A stretch of DNA of 50,954 nt. Source: Gammaproteobacteria bacterium (lineage in GTDB: Bacteria; Pseudomonadota; Gammaproteobacteria; Pseudomonadales; Halieaceae). The stretch's first letter is position 1, and every line of letters begins with the position of its first letter. Below are positions 18,686 to 26,922 of this stretch, piece by piece. The stretch is from NCBI GenBank assembly GCA_024686215.1, contig JAIBDN010000012.1, forward strand, positions 1 through 50,954, written 5' to 3'. The notes under the pieces are model-generated. The model worked only from the letters and a program-made list of their open reading frames with translations, had not been told where the DNA came from and made no database searches. The position numbers and the translations under genes were made by a program.

Positions 18686-20098
18686 TCAGCTACTTCTCCA
18701 GGGCAGGGGTGCCAGCAAAGTGATTACGCCCAGTATGAAGGGTAGAGCTCGCTCTGCGATATCCCCGGGAGTATTGGGTAGTAAGTAGCAGACAACCGCG
18801 GCGCTAAAGCCGATGGCTATGGCCGGGAAGATGCGCCCCGGCGGCAGTGCAACCCCCAGCGCGCGGCACACGATAACCGGTCCCAGCGCCGATCCTATGG
18901 CGACCCAGGCGAACAGCACACGCTGGAAAATTGTCGCGGGTATATAGATTGCCACTAGTACTGCCAGTACCGAGATTACCGCAATAACCAGCCGTGACAA
19001 GGTCAGAGCCTGCAGTTGGTGTCGTTCATTGATGCCCAGGTCGTGGGCAACAGTCGTGCCGGTTACCAGTAGCATACTGTCTGCGGTTGACATGATTGCC
19101 GACAGTACTGCCGCCAGCAGGATTGCGCCCATGACTGACGGGAACAGTTTGGCGTTTACCGCAAAAAACACCTGTTCAGGATTATCCAGATCGGCCACCA
19201 GTATTCTCCCTGCCAGTCCGACCAGACACATGCCGAAGAACACCACGGCATACCAGGTAGTGGCGATGACCTGGCCCTGACGCAACGCCCGCTTGTCGCG
19301 CAAGGCCATAAATCGCGCCACCAGGTGGGGTTGGCCAAAGGAGGATACGCCTATGACCAGCGATCCGGTAATCATCCCCAGTGCGGTCAGACCCAGGCTA
19401 TTGCCGGTAAAGCTCATATAAGATGCCGTGCTTTGCTGGCTCAGTGTCTCCCAGAATGCCAGTGGTCCGCCCAGGTGGATGATCGCAGCGACAGGTAGCA
19501 GAATTGCGGTGAAAATCATCAGCAGTCCCTGCAGCGTGTCGGTAACACTGACCGCCCAGAATCCCCCCAGCAGGGTATAGGCGAGAATAATGGCGCCACC
19601 CAGTGCAATGCTCTGCGCGCTGCTCATACCAAAGGTTGCAGAGAAGGTGTTGCCCGCTCCCTGAAATTGGGAGGCGATATAGATAACAAAGCAAAACAGG
19701 ATGATAGCTGACGCCAACACTATAATGGCCTGGCGCTGGCGGCCTGCGGTTCCCAGGGCGATAAATTCTGTAGCCGAAAGCAGCTGCCTGGTAGCGCCTA
19801 TTTGCATAATGCGCGGTGCCAGGATCCACCAGGAGAAGGCGCAACCCAGCACGGCTCCCAGTGCTACCCATACAGCCGAAACCCCGATGGTAAATGCCAG
19901 GCCACTCATGCCCAGTAGTGTCCAGGCTGACGCTGCACTTGCAGAGTAGCTTATGGCCGCCACCCACGGTCCCAGTTGACGTCCCGCCAGAAAGAAATCC
20001 TGTTCGGAACTCACCCGGCGCTGGGCCCAGAATCCGATCAGGATAAGCAGGGTTTTGTAGGCTACCAGGGTGGCTACGACTACGCTTGTATCCAGCAT
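18686..20098 (-). CDS. Sodium/solute symporter (SSS family, PutP-like)
   Basis: A 470-aa inner-membrane protein with about 13 predicted helices, in the family that imports proline, pantothenate, carboxylates and others with Na+. The family features FFLAGRQLGPWVAAISYSAS and ASAWTLLGMSG are at the N terminus, and VLSAIMSTADSMLLV in the second half is the typical SSS motif. It diverges from the CoA-transferase operon across a 291-bp region with palindromic sites. The location suggests import of a substrate or intermediate of the catabolic region; the substrate itself cannot be read from the sequence. Confidence 0.85.
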   Translation of the reverse strand: MLDTSVVVATLVAYKTLLILIGFWAQRRVSSEQDFFLAGRQLGPWVAAISYSASAASAWTLLGMSGLAFTIGVSAVWVALGAVLGCAFSWWILAPRIMQIGATRQLLSATEFIALGTAGRQRQAIIVLASAIILFCFVIYIASQFQGAGNTFSATFGMSSAQSIALGGAIILAYTLLGGFWAVSVTDTLQGLLMIFTAILLPVAAIIHLGGPLAFWETLSQQSTASYMSFTGNSLGLTALGMITGSLVIGVSSFGQPHLVARFMALRDKRALRQGQVIATTWYAVVFFGMCLVGLAGRILVADLDNPEQVFFAVNAKLFPSVMGAILLAAVLSAIMSTADSMLLVTGTTVAHDLGINERHQLQALTLSRLVIAVISVLAVLVAIYIPATIFQRVLFAWVAIGSALGPVIVCRALGVALPPGRIFPAIAIGFSAAVVCYLLPNTPGDIAERALPFILGVITLLAPLPWRSS

Positions 20099-20170
20099 AC
20101 TGTTTGTCGTCCAGGTTTGGCTGCAACGTATTCGCCGCAGGGCATTGGAGTGTAAATGATCTATTGTTAT

Positions 20171-20192
20171 TATTATATAACATATATGTTTG
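20171..20192. promoter_or_regulatory. Operator-like palindrome in the symporter/CoA-transferase divergent promoter
   Basis: TATTATATAACATATATGTT contains the perfect 12-bp palindrome AACATATATGTT (20179-20190). A second TGTTATAT, in a related context, lies at 20296-20303 next to ACAATTGT. Similar ATATAACA sequences recur in other divergent promoters of this region, including that of the GntR gene. It is proposed as an operator; apart from these sites I see nothing else in the 20099-20389 gap. Confidence 0.4.
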
Positions 20193-20389
20193 TGGGCTAA
20201 GCCTGCTTGTTCCCTTGGTGACGGTGATCCCGGTATCCGGCTTGCCGGTGTGAGGAGTGTCCAGGGGGAAGATTTGAGTGGGCAATTTTGACAATTGTTA
20301 TATTCAAACTTTGTCGATGCGCGTTATAGTCTTGGGTCTTTCTGTGCTTGTCTTGGGCGAGAAATACTTGTTATGCGAGGTGTACTGTT

Positions 20390-21592
20390 GTGAGCAATGT
20401 GGAGCGGCCGCTAGAGGGCTTGCGGGTAATCGAAATGGGGCAGCTGTTGGCGGGCCCATTTACCGGAACCATACTGGCGTATTTTGGCGCGGAGGTGATC
20501 AAGGTGGAGCCGCCTGGCGGAGACCCTGTTCGCGGTTGGCGTCTATTGCGAGACGGTACCTCGCTTTGGTATCGCAGCCTGGGTCGTAACAAGAAAAGTG
20601 TCACTCTGGATTTGAAATCTGACCGCGGAAGAGAGCTCGCAGGCCAATTAATCGATACTGCTGATGTGGTGGTAGAGAACTTCCGTCCCGGCTTAATGGA
20701 AAAATGGGGGCTGGGACCCGAACAGGTAAAAGTCCGTAATCCTGGCCTGGTATACGCACGTATTTCCGGCTACGGACAAACCGGCCCTTACGCGAGTAAA
20801 CCCGGGTATGCCTCGGTAACCGAAGGCTTCGGCGGCTTCCGCTATATTAATGGCGAACCTGGACAGGCTCCAGTGCGCCCGAATATCAGCATGGGTGACA
20901 CGCTGGCGGCGATACACGCTGCTCTGGGTATTGCTCTGGCGCTTATTCAGCGTGCCAAACCCGGTTCCGGGGAGGGGCAGGTTATTGATGTCGCGCTGTA
21001 TGAATCCGTATTCAATCTGATGGAAGGCCTGGTGCCGGAGTTTGATGGCGCAGGCGCAATTCGGGAGCCTTCTGGTACCACGGTGACCGGTATCGTACCC
21101 ACCAATACCTACCGCTGCGATGACGGCAAGTTTGTGGTGATCGGTGGTAACGGAGACTCGATTTTCAAACGCCTGATGCAGGCTGCGGGACGCTCCGATA
21201 TGGCCGAAAACCCGGAGATGGCGGATAACGCTGGTCGCGTGGTGCACGAGGCGGAGATAGACGAGGCGCTGTCCGGCTGGTGTGCCGCGCATTCTTCAGT
21301 GCATATTATTAATACATTGGAAGAAGTGCGTGTTCCGGTGGGGCCGATTTACAGTGTCGAAGACATGCTGTCCGATCCTCAGTACCAGGCGCGGGGTATG
21401 TTCGAGCAAGTTGAAATCGATGGTGAGCCGCTGAAAATTCCAGCGATCCTGCCTAAACTGGCTGATACCCCTGGCCGTACAGACTGGCCAGGTGGTGAAG
21501 TGGGTAGTCATAACGAGTATGTGTTGGGCGAAATTCTTTCTCTCGATGATGAGGAAATCGCCCGTTTGCGTGAAGCTGGAGTGATTAAGTGA
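20390..21592 (+). CDS. Class III CoA transferase 1 (CaiB/BaiF family)
   Basis: A 400-aa family III CoA transferase that moves CoA between carboxylic acids through an aspartyl anhydride. The start is GTG 20390 with GCGAGG nine bases upstream; the longer frame from 20348 adds residues not typical of the family. Features: LRVIEMGQLLAGPFTGTIL, ADVVVENFRPG, SGYGQTGPYA, and the catalytic Asp in NISMGDTLAA. It heads an operon of tightly linked genes and overlaps the next gene by 4 bp. The acceptor acid is unknown. Two more family members lie within 16 kb, which suggests several CoA activation steps in one pathway. Confidence 0.9.
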   Translation: MSNVERPLEGLRVIEMGQLLAGPFTGTILAYFGAEVIKVEPPGGDPVRGWRLLRDGTSLWYRSLGRNKKSVTLDLKSDRGRELAGQLIDTADVVVENFRPGLMEKWGLGPEQVKVRNPGLVYARISGYGQTGPYASKPGYASVTEGFGGFRYINGEPGQAPVRPNISMGDTLAAIHAALGIALALIQRAKPGSGEGQVIDVALYESVFNLMEGLVPEFDGAGAIREPSGTTVTGIVPTNTYRCDDGKFVVIGGNGDSIFKRLMQAAGRSDMAENPEMADNAGRVVHEAEIDEALSGWCAAHSSVHIINTLEEVRVPVGPIYSVEDMLSDPQYQARGMFEQVEIDGEPLKIPAILPKLADTPGRTDWPGGEVGSHNEYVLGEILSLDDEEIARLREAGVIK

Positions 21593-22311
21593 CACCTGAA
21601 ATTCTCCTGCTGTGCGGTACGGCCGCCACCATTGCATTCGTCCACACCTTGCTGGGGCCTGATCATTACCTGCCCTTTGTTGCGCTGGCCAAAAGCCGCG
21701 AGTGGTCACTGGGTAAAGCCCTGCGTACCACCTTTTTATGTGGTTCTGGGCACATCGTCGGTTCCGTTGTTTTGGGTTTTATCGGCATCTACGCCAGTAT
21801 CCAGCTCAATGCCCTGGAGTGGATAGAGGGTTGGCGGGGTGATATCGCCGCCTGGGCACTGGTGTCGTTTGGATTGGTTTATATGGCCTGGGGCTTGCGT
21901 CGCAGCTATCGCAGCAAGACTCACACCCATTGGCACAACCACGACGGTGTGCGTCATAGTCATATACACGCGCATGAAACCAGCCATGCCCACGCTCACA
22001 GTGGCGAAGATACCAACGACAACCGTCGTTCCATGGCCGGTTGGGCAATTTTTATCGTGTTCGTGCTGGGACCTTGTGAGCCGCTTATTCCCCTGCTGAT
22101 GTTTCCCGCGGCCAAGGAAAGTATTACCGGCCTGGTGGCGGTCACCGCGGTGTTTGCGCTGGTGACGGTGTTGACCATGCTGGCTGCAGTGGCGGTGTCT
22201 GTATGGAGCCTGAAATCAGTACGCATGCCGAAAATAGAACGCTTTAGCGACGCAATAGCTGGCGGCACCATCACCATGTGCGGCCTGTCTATCGCGGTTC
22301 TGGGTCTATAG
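21589..22311 (+). CDS. NicO/UreH-like nickel-cobalt transporter family membrane protein
   Basis: A 240-aa integral membrane protein with about six helices. The first helix carries HTLLGPDHYLPF, the HX4DH-type metal signature of NiCoT/NicO transporters, and a His-rich cytoplasmic loop (about residues 112-142, with HTHWHNHDG and HSHIHAHETSHAHAH) is typical for metal handling. GPCEPLIPLL in a later helix resembles the second conserved motif of UreH/TauE-related proteins. The start is GTG 21589, overlapping the CoA-transferase stop. A transition-metal transporter inside a catabolic operon is unusual; it may supply or expel a metal linked to a metalloenzyme (such as the cupin) or to a metallated substrate. 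Direction of transport is unknown. Confidence 0.75.
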   Translation: MTPEILLLCGTAATIAFVHTLLGPDHYLPFVALAKSREWSLGKALRTTFLCGSGHIVGSVVLGFIGIYASIQLNALEWIEGWRGDIAAWALVSFGLVYMAWGLRRSYRSKTHTHWHNHDGVRHSHIHAHETSHAHAHSGEDTNDNRRSMAGWAIFIVFVLGPCEPLIPLLMFPAAKESITGLVAVTAVFALVTVLTMLAAVAVSVWSLKSVRMPKIERFSDAIAGGTITMCGLSIAVLGL

Positions 22312-22319
22312 GAAAAATT

Positions 22320-23192
22320 ATGTCCGAGCAGTACAAGGCGATTGATGCCGTCGTTAATATATGGACCGAAGAGGCGCTGTCGCACCGGCCTGGCTGGACC
22401 GATGAGTTCTTCGTGGGCAAGGTCAAGGGCAAGCATGACAGTGGTGGCGTAAGCCTGGAACAAATGCTGCAGGGTATGGATGCAGCTAATATCGAAACTG
22501 CTTTCCTGGTGGCGGCTAAATCCGGGCGTGTTGGCTTGCCCGGTTGTTACCACATGCCACCCGAGGTGGTCGCTGACGCTGTGGCGAAATACCCGGAGCG
22601 GTTTTTCGGTCTGGTGGGTATAGACCCCTATACAGGTATGGACGGGGTGCGAGCCCTGGAAGACGCGGTGACCAATATGGGTTTTATTGGCGCTCATCTC
22701 TATCCACACTGGTTCGAGCTGCCGGCCAACCATGCCAAGTATTATCCCTTCTATGCCAAGTGTATTGAGCTGGATATTCCGGTGCAAATGCAGGTTGGGC
22801 AATCGTTGATCTATTCCAAGGAGCAGCGCTGCCGCTCGGTCGGCCGTCCCATCTATCTGGATGATATTGCCTGCGACCTGCCGGAGTTGAAGCTGATAGG
22901 TTCCCATGTGGGTATTCCCTGGCATGACGAAATGATAGCCATGTCCTGGAAGCACGAGAACGTGTACATCGCGACCGATGCCCATAGCCCCAAATACTGG
23001 CCTGAAAGCGTGGTCAAATACTTGAATTCCTATGGCCAGGACAAGGTCATTTTTGGCACAGATTTCCCCGTTCTACGCTTTGAGCGCACGGTGCAGGAGA
23101 TCGATGACCTGGGCTTGAAGCCTGCAGTGCGACGGAAATTTATGCGCGACAACGTAATCAGAATTTATGGCCTGGAGGACAAGTTTCAATGA
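22320..23192 (+). CDS. Amidohydrolase-2 family protein (ACMSD-like fold)
   Basis: A 290-aa TIM-barrel protein of the amidohydrolase_2 family, which includes aminocarboxymuconate-semialdehyde decarboxylase and related decarboxylases and hydrolases. ATG 22320 follows AGGAAAAATT. Features: YPERFFGLVGIDPY, GFIGAHLYPHWFELP, KLIGSHVGIPWHDEM and FGTDFPVLRFE (conserved Asp). The N-terminal HxH metal motif is missing; after Ile-Asp comes AVVNIW. Either this member uses another metal site or none, so function cannot be taken over from ACMSD. It overlaps the next CoA-transferase gene by 4 bp, which implies co-translation. Confidence 0.8.
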   Translation: MSEQYKAIDAVVNIWTEEALSHRPGWTDEFFVGKVKGKHDSGGVSLEQMLQGMDAANIETAFLVAAKSGRVGLPGCYHMPPEVVADAVAKYPERFFGLVGIDPYTGMDGVRALEDAVTNMGFIGAHLYPHWFELPANHAKYYPFYAKCIELDIPVQMQVGQSLIYSKEQRCRSVGRPIYLDDIACDLPELKLIGSHVGIPWHDEMIAMSWKHENVYIATDAHSPKYWPESVVKYLNSYGQDKVIFGTDFPVLRFERTVQEIDDLGLKPAVRRKFMRDNVIRIYGLEDKFQ

Positions 23193-24391
23193 GTGCACCG
23201 CTACAGGGAATTCGGGTCGTCGAGATGACCAGCGTGGTGCTGGGCCCCTATGCCTGCCAAATGCTGGGCGATCTGGGTGCGGATGTAATCAAAATAGAGC
23301 CCCCGGCGGGCGATACCAACCGCAATCTCGGTCCCCATCGCAATAACAGTGATATGGGATCCATGTACCTGGGCTGTAACCGCAACAAGCGCTCTATCTC
23401 CCTGGATTTGAAGTCTCAGCGCGGGCGGGAAGCGGCGCTGGAGATCATCAAGAGTGCCGACGTTGTAGTGCACAACTTCCGGCCCCAGGCGATGTCCCGG
23501 TTGGGGCTGGATTATGCGGCGGTGAAACAGGTTAATCCCGAAGTGGTTTACTGCGCCACCTATGGCTATAGCAAACAGGGCCCGTACGGTGACAAGGGTG
23601 CCCTGGATGATTCCATTCAGGCCGCCAGTGGTGTCGCCGTATTGCAAAGTATGGTTGAGGGTGAGCCGCGCTACCTGCCGACTATTATCGCTGACAAGAC
23701 CACCGCGATGGTGGTCGTGCAGTCGGTATTGGCGGCACTGTTTCACAAGGAGCGCAGTGGAGAGGGGCAAGAAATTGAAGTGCCCATGTATGAATCCATG
23801 GTGTCCTTCGTGATGACGGAGCATTTGTGGGGGCAGAGCTTTGAGCCACCTATTGGTAAGGCCGGCTATGTGCGCTTGATGGCAAAACACCGCCGTCCTT
23901 ATAAAACCAAAGATGATAAATACCTTGCGGTGTTGCCCTATTGGGATAATCACTGGCGCACATTCTGCGAATTGACTGGTCGACCAGAACTGGCACAGGA
24001 CGAAAGGTTTATCGATATGGCCACACGCTTGAAAAATATCAATGAATCTTATCGCGTAACCGGCGAAATTATAGCCGAGCGTACCCGGGATGAGTGGCTA
24101 CAATTGTTAGGTGACACCAAGGTGCCGATGATGGTGGTGAACTCCCTGGATGATTTGATTGAAGATCCGCACCTGGTGGAAAGTGGTTTCTGGCAGGAGA
24201 GCGAGCACCCGACAGAGGGCCGGCTGCGCATGAGTAGCCCGCCGATGAATTTCGCCAGGACACCGGCCTCAATACGCCGCCATGCGCCCCGCTTAGGCGA
24301 AAACACCGAGGAAATCCTGCGTGAAGCGGGATTGGACCAGGTAACCATAGACAGTATGCTCGCCGAAGGCGAAGCAGTGCTGCCAAAATAG
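23189..24391 (+). CDS. Class III CoA transferase 2 (CaiB/BaiF family)
   Basis: A 400-aa family III CoA transferase. Features: IRVVEMTSVVLGPYACQ, LGADVIKIEPPAGD, ADVVVHNFRPQAM, and the catalytic Asp near residue 170 in TIIADKTTAMV. The start ATG overlaps the amidohydrolase stop (ATGA). It clearly differs from CoA transferase 1, so this is not a recent duplication, and the two probably act on different acids. It is followed after 33 bp by a small gene and the cupin in the same operon. Confidence 0.9.
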   Translation: MSAPLQGIRVVEMTSVVLGPYACQMLGDLGADVIKIEPPAGDTNRNLGPHRNNSDMGSMYLGCNRNKRSISLDLKSQRGREAALEIIKSADVVVHNFRPQAMSRLGLDYAAVKQVNPEVVYCATYGYSKQGPYGDKGALDDSIQAASGVAVLQSMVEGEPRYLPTIIADKTTAMVVVQSVLAALFHKERSGEGQEIEVPMYESMVSFVMTEHLWGQSFEPPIGKAGYVRLMAKHRRPYKTKDDKYLAVLPYWDNHWRTFCELTGRPELAQDERFIDMATRLKNINESYRVTGEIIAERTRDEWLQLLGDTKVPMMVVNSLDDLIEDPHLVESGFWQESEHPTEGRLRMSSPPMNFARTPASIRRHAPRLGENTEEILREAGLDQVTIDSMLAEGEAVLPK

Positions 24392-24424
24392 ATTTTATTG
24401 ATAAGAAAAGGTGGAGGTGCAGCA

Positions 24425-24736
24425 ATGAGTTTCAAGGACCTGTTTATCGAGCACGACGTGCCCCCTGAAGTCCAGGAATGGATCAAGGGTGAAGTCGAGG
24501 CTCAGGAAGCCCGTTATTCCAAGATTGAAAAAGAGATGATCGATCTCGCAGCAACGCGGGAGAAGTGGTATCAGGAGTTCTTCGATCGTATCACTACTCT
24601 CGGCTACAACACGGACGGGGATGACAAGATGACGATCAATCCCGCGGACCTGCCGGTCAAGCCTGAGGGCTGTGTGGACCAGGTGGTGTGGAAATATGGC
24701 GTAGATGGCGAAGAATCGCCTGACGCACAGAAATAG
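24425..24736 (+). CDS. Small acidic hypothetical protein (103 aa)
   Basis: A 103-aa soluble protein that I cannot assign. ATG 24425 has a strong AGGTGGAGG ribosome site. The first half is a charged amphipathic helix region (WIKGEVEAQEARYSKIEKEM); the second contains NPADLPVKPEGCVDQVVWKYG. No signal peptide or membrane segment is seen. It sits 16 bp before the cupin gene and is probably expressed with it, so it could be an accessory subunit of that enzyme; this is only a positional guess. Confidence 0.6.
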   Translation: MSFKDLFIEHDVPPEVQEWIKGEVEAQEARYSKIEKEMIDLAATREKWYQEFFDRITTLGYNTDGDDKMTINPADLPVKPEGCVDQVVWKYGVDGEESPDAQK

Positions 24737-24752
24737 TTTAAGGAGAGATACG

Positions 24753-25784
24753 ATGCGTCCACATATAGAGCCGTTTTGCGACAGGGATGAAGGTTTCAAA
24801 CACTTGCGCCTGCCTAATTTTGCCAGCGGCATGCATTACAAGATGTTGAGTTTTGATGGTGATACCGGAGCCTGCTCCATGACCGTGCAGTTTGATGGCG
24901 GTTACCGGCGTACACCGGGCTTTGCCTGGACCGAGATGGAAATGATCATCATTGAGGGGGAGATGCAGGTTGGTGAGAAAACTTGCCGCAAGGGCCACTA
25001 CTTATTTGTTCCCGCGGGTTATGCCATGCCGGAAATGACGTCACCAAAGGGCTGTCTCGCGCTGGTGATGTATAACACCGGTGAGCCCAGTCACGAGGAG
25101 TCCACCCAGCATCATCCGCTGGCGCAGGTCGACCTGTATCACGATGTCGATTCCTATATGGATATCCCCTGGGCGATGGGCAATGTGACCAAGCCGTCGG
25201 TGGCGGCGGGTTGTCTGATCAAGCTACTGAACTTTAACCCCATGTCTCAGGCAATGACCTTCCTGTACTGTATGACACCGGGTTTCTATCAGGATAATAT
25301 CTCCTATCACGATTGCGCGGAGGAGGGTTACCACCTGTGGGGTACCTCCTGGATGATGCAATTTGGTGATGTTCCCACCGGTGGCTATTTCTGGCGTCCA
25401 GCCTATATTAACCACGGCGCCTTTGCCTCGGAGTATGGCTGTATTGCATTGGGCAGGACTGACTCCAAGTTGTTTAACCACTTCCATTACAACCCCTGGT
25501 CGACGCCGGTGCAAAATGCTGATCGTTCTGCTGCGCGTATATACCAACGCGACCCATTGTTGTATAAGTGGGCATTCAGTGAGGACCACAACCACCCCCA
25601 CGGCCCGGAAGATTTTGAGCAGACCATGCTGCGTCGGGGTGATGAGGAAGGACACGACACTGAGCACAAGTCGGATGGCCATACGCATGATCACTGGCAT
25701 GGGCATCATCATCATGCGGATGGTAGCGAGCACCAGCATCATCACCATGACGGCGACAGTACACACACTCACGACCACGATTGA
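24753..25784 (+). CDS. Bicupin-like protein with His-rich C-terminal tail
   Basis: A 343-aa cupin-fold protein. ATG 24753 follows AAGGAGAGATACG. The first cupin segment (about 45-115) has EMEMIIIEGEMQVGEKTC and GHYLFVPAGYAMPE; the second half (about 150-270) contains GYHLWGTSWMMQFGDV and a GGYFWRPAYINHG motif. The last 50 residues are extremely rich in His and Asp (HTHDHWHGHHHH, HQHHHHDGDSTHTHDHD), which indicates a metal-loading tail like those of metal chaperones. The catalytic role is unknown; a metal-dependent dioxygenase, lyase or isomerase is possible. It is the last gene of the operon, before a strong terminator. Confidence 0.75.
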   Translation: MRPHIEPFCDRDEGFKHLRLPNFASGMHYKMLSFDGDTGACSMTVQFDGGYRRTPGFAWTEMEMIIIEGEMQVGEKTCRKGHYLFVPAGYAMPEMTSPKGCLALVMYNTGEPSHEESTQHHPLAQVDLYHDVDSYMDIPWAMGNVTKPSVAAGCLIKLLNFNPMSQAMTFLYCMTPGFYQDNISYHDCAEEGYHLWGTSWMMQFGDVPTGGYFWRPAYINHGAFASEYGCIALGRTDSKLFNHFHYNPWSTPVQNADRSAARIYQRDPLLYKWAFSEDHNHPHGPEDFEQTMLRRGDEEGHDTEHKSDGHTHDHWHGHHHHADGSEHQHHHHDGDSTHTHDHD

Positions 25785-25815
25785 CGGCAGGGGGGGTGCA
25801 AAGTTGCTAGTTGCT

Positions 25816-25851
25816 ACTGGGGATTGCTTTAGAGCAATCCCCAGTGTTTTT
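25816..25851 (+). terminator. Rho-independent terminator after the CoA-transferase/cupin operon
   Basis: A perfect 13-bp stem (ACTGGGGATTGCT / AGCAATCCCCAGT) with a TTAG loop is followed by GTTTTT. It lies 31 bp downstream of the cupin stop and 30 bp upstream of the HMG-CoA-lyase-like start, so the downstream gene probably has its own promoter or depends on read-through. Confidence 0.93.
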
Positions 25852-25881
25852 ATCGGTTGAACCATTCAGGATAGCCTGGCT

Positions 25882-26793
25882 ATGAACGACAGCGTCTTCA
25901 TTACGGATGTAGGTCCCCGCGATGGCCTGCAGAACCAGCCAAAAATACTCACAGCGGGTGAACGCCTGGACCTGATTAGCGCGCTTGCTGACGCCGGTTT
26001 GCCCGGTATCGAAGTGGGTAGTTTTGTCTCTCCCAAAGCAGTGCCCGCTATGGCGGGCACTGGAGAGCTAATCCCGCAGCTTTCCGCTGCCAGCGGTGTA
26101 CAGTACAGTGCTTTGATTCCCAATATGAAAGGGTATGAACTGGCGCGGGATGCCGGGGTGCGTTCAGTGAACATGGTGCTGTATGCCAGTGAAGGTATGG
26201 CGCGTGCCAATGTGAATATGACGATTGCCGAAGCCGAAAACATTGCCGCCGATATCCTCAGTTGTGCGCGCACGGACGGCATAGAGGTGATTGCCGCGGT
26301 TTCGGTTGCCTTTGAATGCCCCTTCGATGGTGCCACTGATCCCGGCGTGGTGCGCGACGCGGCGCAAAAATTTCTGCAGCTGGGTGTCGATCAAATAGTT
26401 ATCGCCGATACCATTGGCGCAGCCAATCCGCAGCAGGTACGCTCGCTGACTGCCGGGCTGGTGAGCGATAACGGGGCTGAAAAATTGGGTTGCCATTTTC
26501 ACGATACCCGCGCCATGGGTGTGGCCAATGTCTTCGCCGCCCTGGAGTCGGGTGTGCGCCGCTTTGACGCCTCGATTGCCGGTCTGGGCGGGTGCCCGTT
26601 TGCACCGGGTGCCAGTGGTAATGTCGCCACAGAAGATGTGGTAATGATGCTGGAGCAGATGGGTTTTACCACCGGCATCGATCTGGATGCGCTGTTGCGT
26701 GCCTCCGATCTGGCAGAGACATTAACCGGTACCGCCCCGGGCGGTCGTGCCAAGGCGTGGTTGAAGCCGTGGCTGGCCAAGCGCGCCGGATAA
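25882..26793 (+). CDS. HMG-CoA lyase-like enzyme 1 (DRE-TIM metallolyase)
   Basis: A 303-aa member of the HMG-CoA lyase branch of DRE-TIM metallolyases, which cleave 3-hydroxy-3-alkyl acyl-CoA into an acyl-CoA and a keto product. Features: VGPRDGLQNQ (catalytic Arg13, Asp14), GLPGIEVGSFVSPKAVP, the metal-binding HFHDTRAMG, and GGCPFAPGASGNVATED with the conserved mobile-loop Cys. The exact substrate is open: HMG-CoA (leucine degradation) or a related malyl-CoA-type ester. No other leucine-degradation (liu) genes are nearby, whereas CoA transferases are, which favours a dedicated substrate. Confidence 0.85.
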   Translation: MNDSVFITDVGPRDGLQNQPKILTAGERLDLISALADAGLPGIEVGSFVSPKAVPAMAGTGELIPQLSAASGVQYSALIPNMKGYELARDAGVRSVNMVLYASEGMARANVNMTIAEAENIAADILSCARTDGIEVIAAVSVAFECPFDGATDPGVVRDAAQKFLQLGVDQIVIADTIGAANPQQVRSLTAGLVSDNGAEKLGCHFHDTRAMGVANVFAALESGVRRFDASIAGLGGCPFAPGASGNVATEDVVMMLEQMGFTTGIDLDALLRASDLAETLTGTAPGGRAKAWLKPWLAKRAG

Positions 26794-26922
26794 GCTTATA
26801 CCGCCTGCGTGGAGATCTGCAGATGTTGGGCCTGGCAGGAAAACATACAATGTAGGATCTTCGTCCTCGGGTGATGTTGATCAAGCAGTCGTGTAACACG
26901 CGGAATAAAGCAGGAGATAAAA

